A stretch of 39,605 bases of DNA from Betaproteobacteria bacterium. GTDB taxonomy: Bacteria; Pseudomonadota; Gammaproteobacteria; Burkholderiales; Gallionellaceae. The stretch lies in the NCBI GenBank assembly GCA_021413765.1, contig JAIOPT010000026.1, positions 1 to 39,605 of the forward strand. Reading direction: 5' to 3'. Made by a program: the position numbers and the translations under genes. Positions within the stretch are counted from its first letter, which is position 1. Every line of letters begins with the position of its first letter. Shown here one piece after another: positions 9,231 through 18,156 of this stretch. Under the pieces are notes generated by a model, which worked only from the letters and a program-made list of their open reading frames with translations, made no database searches and was not told the DNA's origin.

Positions 9231-10169
9231 ATGTTAGTTACTGCACCAATTACCTTATCCGCACGTAATTTAATCCGCCGCTTCGGTCAACGCGAGGTCA
9301 TCCATGGCATATCGTTAGAGCTTCGGCATGGCGAGGTGCTTGGCCTGCTTGGACACAACGGGGCCGGCAAAAGTACTACGCTACAAATGCTGACCGGCGC
9401 ACTGCTGCCGCATTCGGGTGAAGTTGAAATATGCGGCTTCGACCTGACACGCCAGCCCCAAAACGCCAAGGCAAGAACCGGATTCTTGCCAGAAACGCCT
9501 CCTTTATACCGGGAAATGAGCGTAAATGATTTCCTCATATTCGCCGCCAAGCTGCATCGTGTACCCCGTGCGCAGATTGCGGATGCTTTGACTGAAACCA
9601 AGCGGCGTTGCGGCTTACAGGACAGCGGAAAAAAAATCATCGGGACACTTTCCAAGGGCTATCAGCAACGTGTCGGCATTGCGCAAGCCATCATCCATCA
9701 ACCAGAAGTAATCATTCTCGACGAACCCACCGTTGGCCTCGACCCATCCCAGATCCGCGACATACGCGAATTGATCCGCGAGCTGGGGAATATGCACAGC
9801 GTTATCCTTTCTACCCATCTGTTGGGTGAAGTGGAAAGCATTTGCGACCGCGTCGAAATTATGCATCACGGTCGTCTAATTTACGGCGACAGCAGTACAA
9901 AAATGCAGCAATACGGCAGTCAGCCAGGCTTCATCGTCACTCTATTAGCGCCGCCTGCACTTTCCGTATTGCAGGCCATCGCCGAAGTACAGCAAGTAGA
10001 CCAGCTTTCCGCCACACAGTTCCGCATTCTGCATACCGTTAACACAAATCCAAGCGCTGCTCTGCTCACGCTCGCCGCACAACATGGCTGGCAAGCAGAG
10101 CAACTCGTTCCGCTGCGAACGCGGCTGGAAGATGTATTTATGCAAATTACTCAAGACGAAAAATCATGA
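9231..10169 (+). CDS. Gld-type ABC transporter ATP-binding protein
   Basis: The 312-residue ATPase has Walker A GHNGAGKST (41-49), signature LSKGYQQ (140-146), Walker B IILDEP (161-166) and H-loop His196. The C-terminal 100 or so residues form the extra domain seen in CcmA/GldA/NodI-like exporter ATPases. The frame extends upstream to TTG (9156) and ATG (9174). I prefer ATG 9231 because ABC homology starts a few residues later, but no clear Shine-Dalgarno decides it. It overlaps the permease gene by ATGA, so the two are coupled. The substrate is unknown; gliding-type naming does not imply motility. Confidence 0.9.
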   Translation: MLVTAPITLSARNLIRRFGQREVIHGISLELRHGEVLGLLGHNGAGKSTTLQMLTGALLPHSGEVEICGFDLTRQPQNAKARTGFLPETPPLYREMSVNDFLIFAAKLHRVPRAQIADALTETKRRCGLQDSGKKIIGTLSKGYQQRVGIAQAIIHQPEVIILDEPTVGLDPSQIRDIRELIRELGNMHSVILSTHLLGEVESICDRVEIMHHGRLIYGDSSTKMQQYGSQPGFIVTLLAPPALSVLQAIAEVQQVDQLSATQFRILHTVNTNPSAALLTLAAQHGWQAEQLVPLRTRLEDVFMQITQDEKS

Positions 10170-10909
10170 TTTTAACCATTGCGCGCAAGGAGTTTTGCAG
10201 CCTGTTTGTCATCCCTTCGACCTGGCTGATTTTGGGCGCTCTGCAATTTATCTTCGCTTGGTTTTTCCTGGCACGCCTTGATGCCTTTTTACAAGTACAG
10301 TCACAACTGGCGCAGCTTGCCAACGCGCCCGGCGCCACATTAGCCGTGGCGGCTCCCTTATTTGGTACCATCGCGCTGATTTTGATGATGCTGATCCCAA
10401 TATTTACCATGCGCTTGATCGCCGAGGAACGGCGCAACCAAACCCTGACACTATTAATGAGCGCACCGGTTTCAGATATTCATATTGTGGTAGGGAAGTT
10501 TATCGGTCTAATGCTATTTCTGCTGCTCATCATCACAAGCTGCATACTGATGGTGCTAACGCTGGCCGCAGGCACGCAACTAGACACAGGCCTTCTTCTC
10601 ACCAATGCGCTGGGACTTATACTACTTGCCGCCAGCTACGTCGCATTGGGACTGTATATTTCCTCGCTCACCGCACAACCAGTGGTGGCTGCTATCGGTG
10701 CATTGGCCATATTTTTCGGTCTGTGGCTGGTGGAAATCAGCGCAGTGGATAATAACAACACTTGGCGCGCGCTCGCTCCCACCAGCCATTTTCAAAGCTT
10801 CAATATTGGCCTGTTGAATAGTACAGACCTGATATTCTTCCTGCTGTTTTGTTTCGCCTTTCTGTTGCTAACGATACGGCGGCTGCACAACAACCGCATT
10901 TATAGCTAA
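10166..10909 (+). CDS. ABC transporter permease (GldF-like)
   Basis: The 247-residue integral membrane protein has about six hydrophobic segments, beginning with WLILGALQFIFAWFFLARL and ending with LIFFLLFCFAFLLLTIRRL. The RLIAEERRNQTLTLLMSAPVS segment is characteristic of ABC-2 type permeases. It overlaps the ATPase gene by 4 nt and abuts the auxiliary gene, forming a three-component exporter of the GldA/GldF/GldG type. The substrate cannot be read from the sequence. Confidence 0.9.
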   Translation: MILTIARKEFCSLFVIPSTWLILGALQFIFAWFFLARLDAFLQVQSQLAQLANAPGATLAVAAPLFGTIALILMMLIPIFTMRLIAEERRNQTLTLLMSAPVSDIHIVVGKFIGLMLFLLLIITSCILMVLTLAAGTQLDTGLLLTNALGLILLAASYVALGLYISSLTAQPVVAAIGALAIFFGLWLVEISAVDNNNTWRALAPTSHFQSFNIGLLNSTDLIFFLLFCFAFLLLTIRRLHNNRIYS

Positions 10910-10921
10910 TTGCCGTCCAAC

Positions 10922-12262
10922 ATGAAATTCCCTCAACCCAATCTGCTCATTAAAAACCTTGCCTTCACCGCACTGCTGCTCGCAGCTATAATCGCTCTGT
11001 ATCAACTCGCCGCACACCGCCCCGCACAATGGGATATGACCCAAAACGCCAGCAACAGTTTGGCAGATAGCAGTGTAAGTGTACTGAATCAGCTGCACGG
11101 TGAAATTAAGCTAACGATGTATGTAACCGGGCAGGATGCCAACTTGGGCGATATGCACAGGCTAACCCGTGATTTTGTCGCCCTCTATCAGCGCTATAAA
11201 ACCGATATTTCGCTCACCTTTATCGACCCGGTTAAACAGCCGGAAGAAGCGCGCAAGGTCAATATTCATGTCAATGGCGAGATGGTGGTTGAATATGGCG
11301 GCAAGCGCGAACATGTCACCATGCTGAACGAACAAGCGCTTACCAGTGTGTTGTTACGCATGGCTCACACAAAAAATCAGCTGCTCATGTATCTTGATGG
11401 ACATGGTGAGCGCAATCTGGAAGGCATCGCAAACCATGATCTCGGCGAATTCGGCCAACGGCTGAAACAAAATGGCTTTCGCCTCAACAGCCTGAATTTA
11501 GCACTGGCACAAGACGTGCCTAGTAATGCCAGCATGTTGATCATTACGCAGCCGCAAATCGACCTGATGCAGGGCGAAATTGATAAACTACTGCGCTATA
11601 TCGCCAACGGCGGCAACCTGCTGTGGCTAGTAGATGCCGAACCATTGCATGGACTGGAGCGTCTGTCTGAAAAATTGGACATAATCCTCACGCCTGGCAT
11701 CGTGATTGATCCAGCAGCAGCAGAAATGAATATTCCTCCAACCTGGGCACTGGGCGCGGGCTACCCGCCGCATGCCATCACGCAAAATTTTAACTTGACC
11801 ACGGCCTTCCCCTTTGCACGCGCCATCGACTGGGAGGAAAATACTGCGTGGCATCACACCACGCTGGTAGAGGCCGCGCCACGTGGCTGGGTTAGCCGCG
11901 ACATACCGCAAGGTAAACCGCACTTCAATAAAACTCGTGACATCCCCGGTCCAGCAACCATTGCGCTAGCCCTGCAACGCAGCATAAACGATCGTGAACA
12001 ACGTATTGTTATCGTCGGGAGCGGTTCGTTTCTTGCTAACGCCTATTCCGGTAACGGCGGCAATCTTGATCTCGGCATCAACATGACGAACTGGCTAGGC
12101 AACGAAGAGAGACTCATCACCACCCAGCCCCGCGCAGTGAAAGATGGTGCGATTACCTTGAGCAAAATCCATCTGACTATCATCAGTGGCAGCTTCCTGA
12201 TTGCCATGCCTATGCTGTTAATGCTGGCGGGTGCTATTCTTTGGTGGCGCAGAAGAAATTAA
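10922..12262 (+). CDS. Gld-type ABC transport auxiliary protein (GldG-like)
   Basis: The 446-residue protein has one membrane anchor at each end: NLAFTALLLAAIIALYQLA near residue 12, and a C-terminal SFLIAMPMLLMLAGAILWWRRR. The large extracytoplasmic part between them resembles the ABC-type auxiliary domain, with LDGHGERNL, GGNLLWLVDAEPLHGL and IVGSGSFLAN. That fits the GldG/PF09822 family that accompanies ABC-2 exporters. A TTG at 10910 could also start the frame; the ATG 12 nt later fits the usual MKxxxxxLxK start better. It is the last gene of the ABC operon. No strong terminator is visible after it. Confidence 0.88.
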   Translation: MKFPQPNLLIKNLAFTALLLAAIIALYQLAAHRPAQWDMTQNASNSLADSSVSVLNQLHGEIKLTMYVTGQDANLGDMHRLTRDFVALYQRYKTDISLTFIDPVKQPEEARKVNIHVNGEMVVEYGGKREHVTMLNEQALTSVLLRMAHTKNQLLMYLDGHGERNLEGIANHDLGEFGQRLKQNGFRLNSLNLALAQDVPSNASMLIITQPQIDLMQGEIDKLLRYIANGGNLLWLVDAEPLHGLERLSEKLDIILTPGIVIDPAAAEMNIPPTWALGAGYPPHAITQNFNLTTAFPFARAIDWEENTAWHHTTLVEAAPRGWVSRDIPQGKPHFNKTRDIPGPATIALALQRSINDREQRIVIVGSGSFLANAYSGNGGNLDLGINMTNWLGNEERLITTQPRAVKDGAITLSKIHLTIISGSFLIAMPMLLMLAGAILWWRRRN

Positions 12263-12380
12263 ACCGGCTCTTTTACCGCAAGCGAAGAAAATTTTTTCTG
12301 TTCATAGGTTAAGTAATGTAACATTTAATACCACCATTTTTTAACCGCACTTGCTCAATACCTCAGCCCCAAAATCTCCC

Positions 12381-12569
12381 ATGCGTGTCTGCCTTCTACA
12401 CGCCCTAATTTGCATTCTCTGTAATGGCTGCTCGGTGGTTACTGTCGCTGATGCTGCGGTTACCGTGGTTGCAACAACCGTTAAGGTCAGCGCTGCGGTG
12501 GTTGGTACGACTGTCGATGTTGCAGCGGCGGGCGTGAAAGCAGTTGCTGGAAGCTCTGACACGAAATAA
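12381..12569 (+). CDS. Small Val/Ala/Thr-rich putative lipoprotein
   Basis: The 62-residue product starts MRVCLLHALICILCNGC. The C-NGC lipobox is imperfect, but the hydrophobic run and Cys suggest a lipoprotein. The mature part, SVVTVADAAVTVVATTVKV and onward, is almost only V, A, T, G, K and D in a regular alternation. From memory this resembles a family of tiny proteobacterial lipoproteins (NCBI NF038104-like), which I could not verify here. A longer frame begins at 12351, but its first ten residues precede the signal and are probably not used. It lies alone between the ABC operon and mutM. Function unknown. Confidence 0.65.
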   Translation: MRVCLLHALICILCNGCSVVTVADAAVTVVATTVKVSAAVVGTTVDVAAAGVKAVAGSSDTK

Positions 12570-12783
12570 GGCGACAAGGGCAATACCTTCCTTGCCTCAA
12601 AGTCGATATGCCGAATTATCTAAGCCATCACTTTTAGCTTAAATTTGTGACTGACTTGCAGGCATTTTTTTAATATTTAGTCGAAACTTTATCCACAAAA
12701 TAAATATGTATTTTTTCAATAACCAATTGATTTATAGTAAATCATGCATCCTTATAAAATGCCAATGAACAGAGAAGAATCTT

Positions 12784-13599
12784 ATGCCTGAGCTACCCGA
12801 GGTCGAAACGACCCTGCGCGGACTTGAGCCGCATTTGGTCGGTCAGCGTATCGCAGACGTAGTCATTCGCACATCTCACTTGCGCTGGGCAATTCCCAAG
12901 CAATTGGCCTCCATCTTGCATAACCAGATAATTCACTCGCTGCATCGCCGTGCCAAATATTTGTTGATCAAATGCGACAGCGGCACGCTCATCCTTCATC
13001 TTGGCATGTCCGGCAGCTTGCGCATTTTGTCCTCGGACATAGCGGCAGAAAAGCACGATCACTTCGATTTAACGCTGGCAAACGGAATGATTATGCGGCT
13101 GCGTGACCCGCGCCGTTTTGGCGCGGTGCTGTGGCATGAAGGCGACCCCGCACAGCATCCACTGTTGTTGAAGCTTGGAGTAGAGCCGCTAGAGAATAAC
13201 TTTAATGCCGAATATCTTTATCGTGCTATACGCAATCGCAAAGCCGCAATCAAGCTGGTCATCATGGATCATCATCTAGTAGTGGGCGTCGGCAACATCT
13301 ACGCCAATGAAGCTCTATTCCGCGCTGGTATCCGCCCGCAACTACCAGCCGCAAAACTTAGTCGACCGCGCTGCGCGCGATTAGTACAAACGATACAAGA
13401 AACTTTAACAGAAGCCATTGCGCTAGGCGGCAGCAGCCTGCGCGACTTCTTGGGCAGCAATGGCAACCCTGGCTATTTCCAGCAGCACTACTGGGTGTAT
13501 GGCCGCACGACCGAGGCTTGCCGTGCATGCAACACACCCATCAAACAGATTCGGCAAGGACAGCGATCAAGTTTTTATTGCATACAATGCCAGAAATAA
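12784..13599 (+). CDS. mutM: Formamidopyrimidine-DNA glycosylase
   Basis: MutM (Fpg) excises oxidised purines such as 8-oxoguanine and nicks the abasic site. The 271-residue protein begins [10 protein letters not shown], with the catalytic Pro2 and Glu3. Lys58 lies in the conserved RRAKYL segment. The helix-two-turn-helix [18 protein letters not shown] is present, and the C-terminal zinc finger has Cys246, Cys249, Cys266 and Cys269. In many betaproteobacteria mutM is immediately divergent from the lolB-linked TPR gene. Here the ABC operon and small lipoprotein lie between them. Confidence 0.97.
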   Translation: MPELPEVETTLRGLEPHLVGQRIADVVIRTSHLRWAIPKQLASILHNQIIHSLHRRAKYLLIKCDSGTLILHLGMSGSLRILSSDIAAEKHDHFDLTLANGMIMRLRDPRRFGAVLWHEGDPAQHPLLLKLGVEPLENNFNAEYLYRAIRNRKAAIKLVIMDHHLVVGVGNIYANEALFRAGIRPQLPAAKLSRPRCARLVQTIQETLTEAIALGGSSLRDFLGSNGNPGYFQQHYWVYGRTTEACRACNTPIKQIRQGQRSSFYCIQCQK

Positions 13600-13643
13600 T
13601 CAGCGCCTTCCCCCTATCGCTCCATTGCCGCCCAAATTTCGAA

Positions 13644-13671
13644 GCAAGCTTTTTAATTCTTGCGCTTTTTT
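13644..13671 (+). terminator. Possible terminator after mutM
   Basis: GCAAG - 10 nt - CTTGC followed by GCTTTTTTT, 45 nt beyond the mutM stop codon. The stem is short, so this is a weak call. It lies between convergent mutM and the gcr-like gene. Confidence 0.35.
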
Positions 13672-13813
13672 ACAGGCTATAGCGTTCTATCAATGTCGCC
13701 CGGCTCTAGGTGAGGTAAGTTGAAACATGGACATGAACGTTTTGATAAAATTAAAATGGAGGCGTCAAATAAAATTTTTAAACATAAAAACCTTATATTT
13801 TTGTTCATAGAGC

Positions 13814-15805
13814 CTAATTTTGTAGCGCAGCTCCTCTCCTGGGCGGAAAGAAAAATTCGCGCGGGTTGCTCACAAAGCGAGTCCCCAACATCAGAAATAA
13901 TTCGCCAATACGATTGAAGCGAACTTGACGCGCCTTCATCGCGACGTAAAGCGCCAAGCCAAAGCTCACCGCAAGATTGACGATCCCGATCAGCGCGATG
14001 CCCAACAGAGAAATCGCTATTAGCTGCCAACTCACCATGAAATCAAGCGTAACCAACGCGAAAGCAAAGTTGGCTGACGAAAACGTGACGTGGCGTATAT
14101 CAATGAAAGGAAGGCCAAGCATGAAGCCTATCATCCCTATGCTACCGAGCATGATGCCAAACGTAAAATTCCCCATTAACGCACCAAGATTGTCACCGAT
14201 ATAAGCCGCAAAACGGTCGAGTCGGCGCTCGCCTAACAATTTGCGCAACCAGTGTAATTGTTTTAAACGAGCCGGAATTCGAGTGTAAGCACACTTATTA
14301 TCGTAATTACCAGAGATCAACCCGGCAAGAAAAAGGCATACGCCGGCAATTGCGGCGTGAACCAGAGCCAAGCTGTAGAAGGGATTGATATCGTCCAATG
14401 TATGCCAGGCTTTCTCCTCCGACATCACCGGCGCACCAGCCATGTATCCTATCACTGCGATTAGCATACCGGTTGGAATCGCGAGTATCACATTGCCAAG
14501 AATTGAAACCATCTGGGTGCGCCATACAATGGCGATGAGTTGCACTACCCCATCAAGCGGCGCCTTGCCTTTATTGTTCAGTGCAGCATTCTGATCAACC
14601 GTGGCCGCAATCGTCGCCGCGGTCATTGCTGGTTGCTTGGTGGCAACCGTAAAATGCATGACGTGTATCAGCAAAAAGCCAAACGCATAATTCATACTGA
14701 TGAAAAAAGCCTGGGTAAAAGGCGCTAGCAACATCTTCCCAATCCCAACCTTGATCAGCGCCATAAATCCAATTATGAAACCCGCCCCCATGGATGAGCA
14801 CAACATATTGAAATACTCGCCCCGCGTCGCGGCAGCATAATGTTCACCGGTTTTCCCTGCATTCTCTGTTACCTGCAAAGCCACCAAATCGGTGACGCGA
14901 GTAAATACATCACGCACGCTGTACTTGCGATTCTCCTCACGCACTAATTCACGCAGCAAAGCCAAACTGCGCATCGTGGTTTCGTTCGGGTTTAGCAATA
15001 CCAGCAAAGTTTCCAGCCGCTTGATCATCTGATGCACGCGCTGCAAGTGGTACGTAAGGCTGATGCTCGCACCATTGTGTGCAGATTGCTTGCGCACCTT
15101 TACAAGCACCTCTTCGCATTGCTGCAACAATACGGGGATATGCGTGTCGTCAGGCAAAGCGGGGGCCCCCCTGAGATGGGCCTGGTAAGCCCGGTAATAA
15201 TCGCAGACCTCGACGTTCTGCGCTAAAAATGGAGATTCGAAGCGTTCAATATCCGGATAATTACGCACCAGCTCCTGCTCAAGTCCCGTGGATGCAATGC
15301 GATAGGACAGCATCTGGACTGCATCGAGCATTTCCTCCTGAATTTTTGCCCATCCGTGATGATATGGCTGAGCATCTAAATCGATACACTTCAATAACTC
15401 AATCCATATTTCATCAGGAATCTGATCGACCCATAGATAATCGGTATGTATGTGGAACACGAGACCGAACATATCCTTCAGGTAATCATCGCGTGTTTCT
15501 TCCGGTAATAAACGAAAGATAATGCGATTCCAGACTGTAGTAAAAAAACCTTCGTTAGATAATATGCCGATATCGGCATAGAGATGGCTGTGGCGACGCT
15601 TCTCAAATAGCACCAACACATAACTGCGCAGGGCTATAGCATATTCAGGGTGCATCCTCAGCAAAGTGATCAAAGCGCGCAAATTTGTCGTTGCCACCTC
15701 ACCAACATTTGGATCCTTAGGCCGAATGCTGTCGACAAGTGCAATCAACAGGGCTGGGTCAGTCTCCTCGGGAGTTGCAAGTATTTTTTTGAGTACAGAT
15801 TCCAT
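13814..15805 (-). CDS. gcr: Gcr-type 'site-specific recombinase' family membrane protein (PF10136-like)
   Basis: A 663-residue protein beginning MESVLKKILATPEETDPALL. The N-terminal 340 or so residues are soluble and helical (HLYADIGILSNEGFF, FHIHTDYLWVDQIPDEIW). The C-terminal half has about seven hydrophobic segments, including FIIGFMALIKVGIGKMLLA and FGIMLGSIGMIGFMLGLPF. The family is labelled site-specific recombinase (Gcr), apparently for historical reasons. I see no Tyr-recombinase R..HxxR..Y set, no Ser-recombinase domain and no DNA-binding motif, so an integral membrane protein of unknown function is a better description. The frame extends up to 15877, but 15805 is the first family-like Met. 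It is the last of three minus-strand envelope genes. Confidence 0.8.
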   Translation of the reverse strand: MESVLKKILATPEETDPALLIALVDSIRPKDPNVGEVATTNLRALITLLRMHPEYAIALRSYVLVLFEKRRHSHLYADIGILSNEGFFTTVWNRIIFRLLPEETRDDYLKDMFGLVFHIHTDYLWVDQIPDEIWIELLKCIDLDAQPYHHGWAKIQEEMLDAVQMLSYRIASTGLEQELVRNYPDIERFESPFLAQNVEVCDYYRAYQAHLRGAPALPDDTHIPVLLQQCEEVLVKVRKQSAHNGASISLTYHLQRVHQMIKRLETLLVLLNPNETTMRSLALLRELVREENRKYSVRDVFTRVTDLVALQVTENAGKTGEHYAAATRGEYFNMLCSSMGAGFIIGFMALIKVGIGKMLLAPFTQAFFISMNYAFGFLLIHVMHFTVATKQPAMTAATIAATVDQNAALNNKGKAPLDGVVQLIAIVWRTQMVSILGNVILAIPTGMLIAVIGYMAGAPVMSEEKAWHTLDDINPFYSLALVHAAIAGVCLFLAGLISGNYDNKCAYTRIPARLKQLHWLRKLLGERRLDRFAAYIGDNLGALMGNFTFGIMLGSIGMIGFMLGLPFIDIRHVTFSSANFAFALVTLDFMVSWQLIAISLLGIALIGIVNLAVSFGLALYVAMKARQVRFNRIGELFLMLGTRFVSNPREFFFPPRRGAALQN

Positions 15806-16025
15806 TCGTTTCAATCCAGGTAAAAGTAGGTAGCTTGGTGAGCACGATAGTGTCCGGCTATCGCATTGTCTCCACAATCTGGCATTCGACTGAAGGTCAA
15901 ATGATGAGCAGGTACACAGCTATCTTGGATAAGTCACTCGTCTGAAGTAACTTAAGGTGGAATATCCTTTCGAACTACAATTTCTCAGATTTAATTTAGA
16001 CAGTGCTATCAATTTCGCAGATTCA

Positions 16026-18041
16026 TCAAGGCGCAGGCCTGTGCCCGGATCCAACTGCCGTCTTATGCGGCGCGGGTTCCTGCGCTTTCTTAATAAGTCG
16101 TCCGCAATCACTGTCCAGACCCGGTCCGGTTTCAATAAGTGGGATCAGAGCGAGCAGCGGGTTAACTATGCCGAGCAATACCGCACCAAGGCCGCGCTCA
16201 GCAAGCTTGACCTTATCCAGTTGCACGTCAGGATTGGCTAAAGTCCCGCGTATGTGAATGAGACCACGCAATGAAACTGGGCTTTTATCTTTTGGTTGCG
16301 GGTTTAGCGTCAAATCCAGCGTTTCCTTGCCAAAATCGATAGTACCGGCACCACCGATATTGGTGTCCACCGTATCAAGGACCAACGCATTGGCCTTCAT
16401 CACACCGTCCTTAACGCTAAAATCAGCGACGCCGCAACGGATTTTCGTAGGTTGATCACCCTTCATCTTGAATCTAAACCATTCCCACAAATCGAGACCG
16501 ATTATTTCAACCATTTCGTTACTGATCTCTCCACCGGCGATGACGAGACCAAGCTTGCCGTTTGAGGTTGCTAGCATGTGCGCCACCGAGTTACCCTCGC
16601 CAGCCAAATCGAATGTGCCATTGATCTGGCCGATGCTTGCCTTGGATAAATCGACCGTCGGAAATAACTTGCCCAGCAAAAGTTTTTTTGCTTGCACGTT
16701 AGCATGTGCCCGAATCGGGTCCTTCTGTCCATCAAGCGAAACCACGGCAACGAGATCACCGCCAGCTAAGCCAAAATTAAGCGGATTAAGCGTCAGAACG
16801 GAGTCCCGCAGTTTCAAATGGACTACCAAATCTTCTATGGGCAATGCCTTGGCTCGATGGATGGATTTTGCGCGCAGTTTTACGTCTGCATCCATGGTGC
16901 TCCAGCGGTCAGTATTGAACGGCTCGTCAGGCAACACGCGAGCCTTGGCTGAGATTATTGTCGTCTGGCCAGACGACGGGGCGGGTTGCTTTGCGGCCTT
17001 TGCGAGGCTACCCTGTTTGGCGCCGATCAGCGGGCCTAAATCAGCCAGATAAAGTACCGTGGAAACCAGTTCGCCTTGCATGAATGGGCGTTTACCGCCG
17101 GTATCGACTTGCAGCGTGCCTGCAATGTCACTCTTGCCAGTCCTGCCTCCAAAATTTTCATAACGCCATTTGTGCTCGGTGTGGACCAGGCGGCCCTTGG
17201 TCGAATAGGAGGGAGTTTCTGGAAGCGCGATGCCAATCAATGGAAAAAGGTCTGCGAGACTATCGCCACGCAAGACAAGATTCAGATCGATCGCAGAAAT
17301 TTTGGTCAAGCCGGTAATTGTTCCATTGGCCTGCGCGGCAGTATGTCCTATTGTGGCATCGACCTTCAACGGGTAGGGTATATTTTCATCGCGCAGGTCT
17401 AACACCGGCCCGCCCGTGCCATGTACCGTGAGTGGAAGGCCTTGGTACTGCCCTTTGGCACTGAAAATAATGCTCGCTTTAGCCGTGCCAGCCTGTTGCT
17501 CACCTTGCGTTGAAATTTCTGACTGAATACTGATCTTTTTCACGGGGTCATCGTAAGAGAATCGCCCGTGATCGAGTGCTATATGGTTAATATGGATACG
17601 TGAGCCCTCGTCTTTCTGATCATGGTCAAGCAACCAGTTCTTCCGGCCGTCTGCGCTCTGCTCCAGAAAAACTATTGGGCGCTCAAGACGCACTTCGGGC
17701 AAAACCACGTTTTTCATTAGCAATTCTGATAAATCAATGGTGAATTCGACGCCATCAACTGCAACCATTTGTTTTTCTTTAGCCCATGACGGATTAGCAA
17801 ACGTGAGACGTTCAGCGCGAAACGAGGGTCGTGGCCACGCAAGATGAGCTGACAAATCGCCATTGATTACCAATTGACGGCCTGTCTTTTCCGTTGCCAT
17901 GCGCTCTATCGGCCCACGCAACCAATTCCAATTGAAAAACGCAATAATCAGAACGATCATCAGTGTTATCACGAGCAAAAAGCCACCGACCCATTTCAAC
18001 AAACGGCGCAACATCGTGAAAGACTGACCATCGGATTTCAT
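16026..18041 (-). CDS. AsmA-family protein
   Basis: The 671-residue protein has an N-terminal membrane anchor (LLKWVGGFLLVITLMIVLIIAFF, about residues 14-36). It is followed by the AsmA-type start RMATEKTGRQLVINGDLSAHLAWP and a long beta-rich extracytoplasmic region. Near the C-terminus are FKMKGDQPTKIRCGVADF and TNIGGAGTIDFGKETLDLTL, which are characteristic AsmA segments. AsmA-like proteins are linked to outer-membrane lipid and protein homeostasis and probably bridge the periplasm. The start ATG has a GAGGT box about 6 nt upstream. The gene lies about 115 nt downstream of the glucan synthase gene on the same strand and may be cotranscribed. The tail is Pro/Ala/His-rich and poorly conserved in appearance. 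Confidence 0.92.
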   Translation of the reverse strand: MKSDGQSFTMLRRLLKWVGGFLLVITLMIVLIIAFFNWNWLRGPIERMATEKTGRQLVINGDLSAHLAWPRPSFRAERLTFANPSWAKEKQMVAVDGVEFTIDLSELLMKNVVLPEVRLERPIVFLEQSADGRKNWLLDHDQKDEGSRIHINHIALDHGRFSYDDPVKKISIQSEISTQGEQQAGTAKASIIFSAKGQYQGLPLTVHGTGGPVLDLRDENIPYPLKVDATIGHTAAQANGTITGLTKISAIDLNLVLRGDSLADLFPLIGIALPETPSYSTKGRLVHTEHKWRYENFGGRTGKSDIAGTLQVDTGGKRPFMQGELVSTVLYLADLGPLIGAKQGSLAKAAKQPAPSSGQTTIISAKARVLPDEPFNTDRWSTMDADVKLRAKSIHRAKALPIEDLVVHLKLRDSVLTLNPLNFGLAGGDLVAVVSLDGQKDPIRAHANVQAKKLLLGKLFPTVDLSKASIGQINGTFDLAGEGNSVAHMLATSNGKLGLVIAGGEISNEMVEIIGLDLWEWFRFKMKGDQPTKIRCGVADFSVKDGVMKANALVLDTVDTNIGGAGTIDFGKETLDLTLNPQPKDKSPVSLRGLIHIRGTLANPDVQLDKVKLAERGLGAVLLGIVNPLLALIPLIETGPGLDSDCGRLIKKAQEPAPHKTAVGSGHRPAP

Positions 18042-18156
18042 CAGGCACCTCTATAAAAACATTACATTTTTAAAAAACTCCAAAAAAATATTTAATCAAA
18101 TACTTTGGTACGAGTGAAGTCTGGCGCACACATTAATCAAAGCCGCAAGCATGTTT

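Noticed and set aside
13814-15805. A mobile-element recombinase
   Set aside because: Family label only; no catalytic motifs, no flanking repeats or attachment sites, and the sequence is a multi-span membrane protein.
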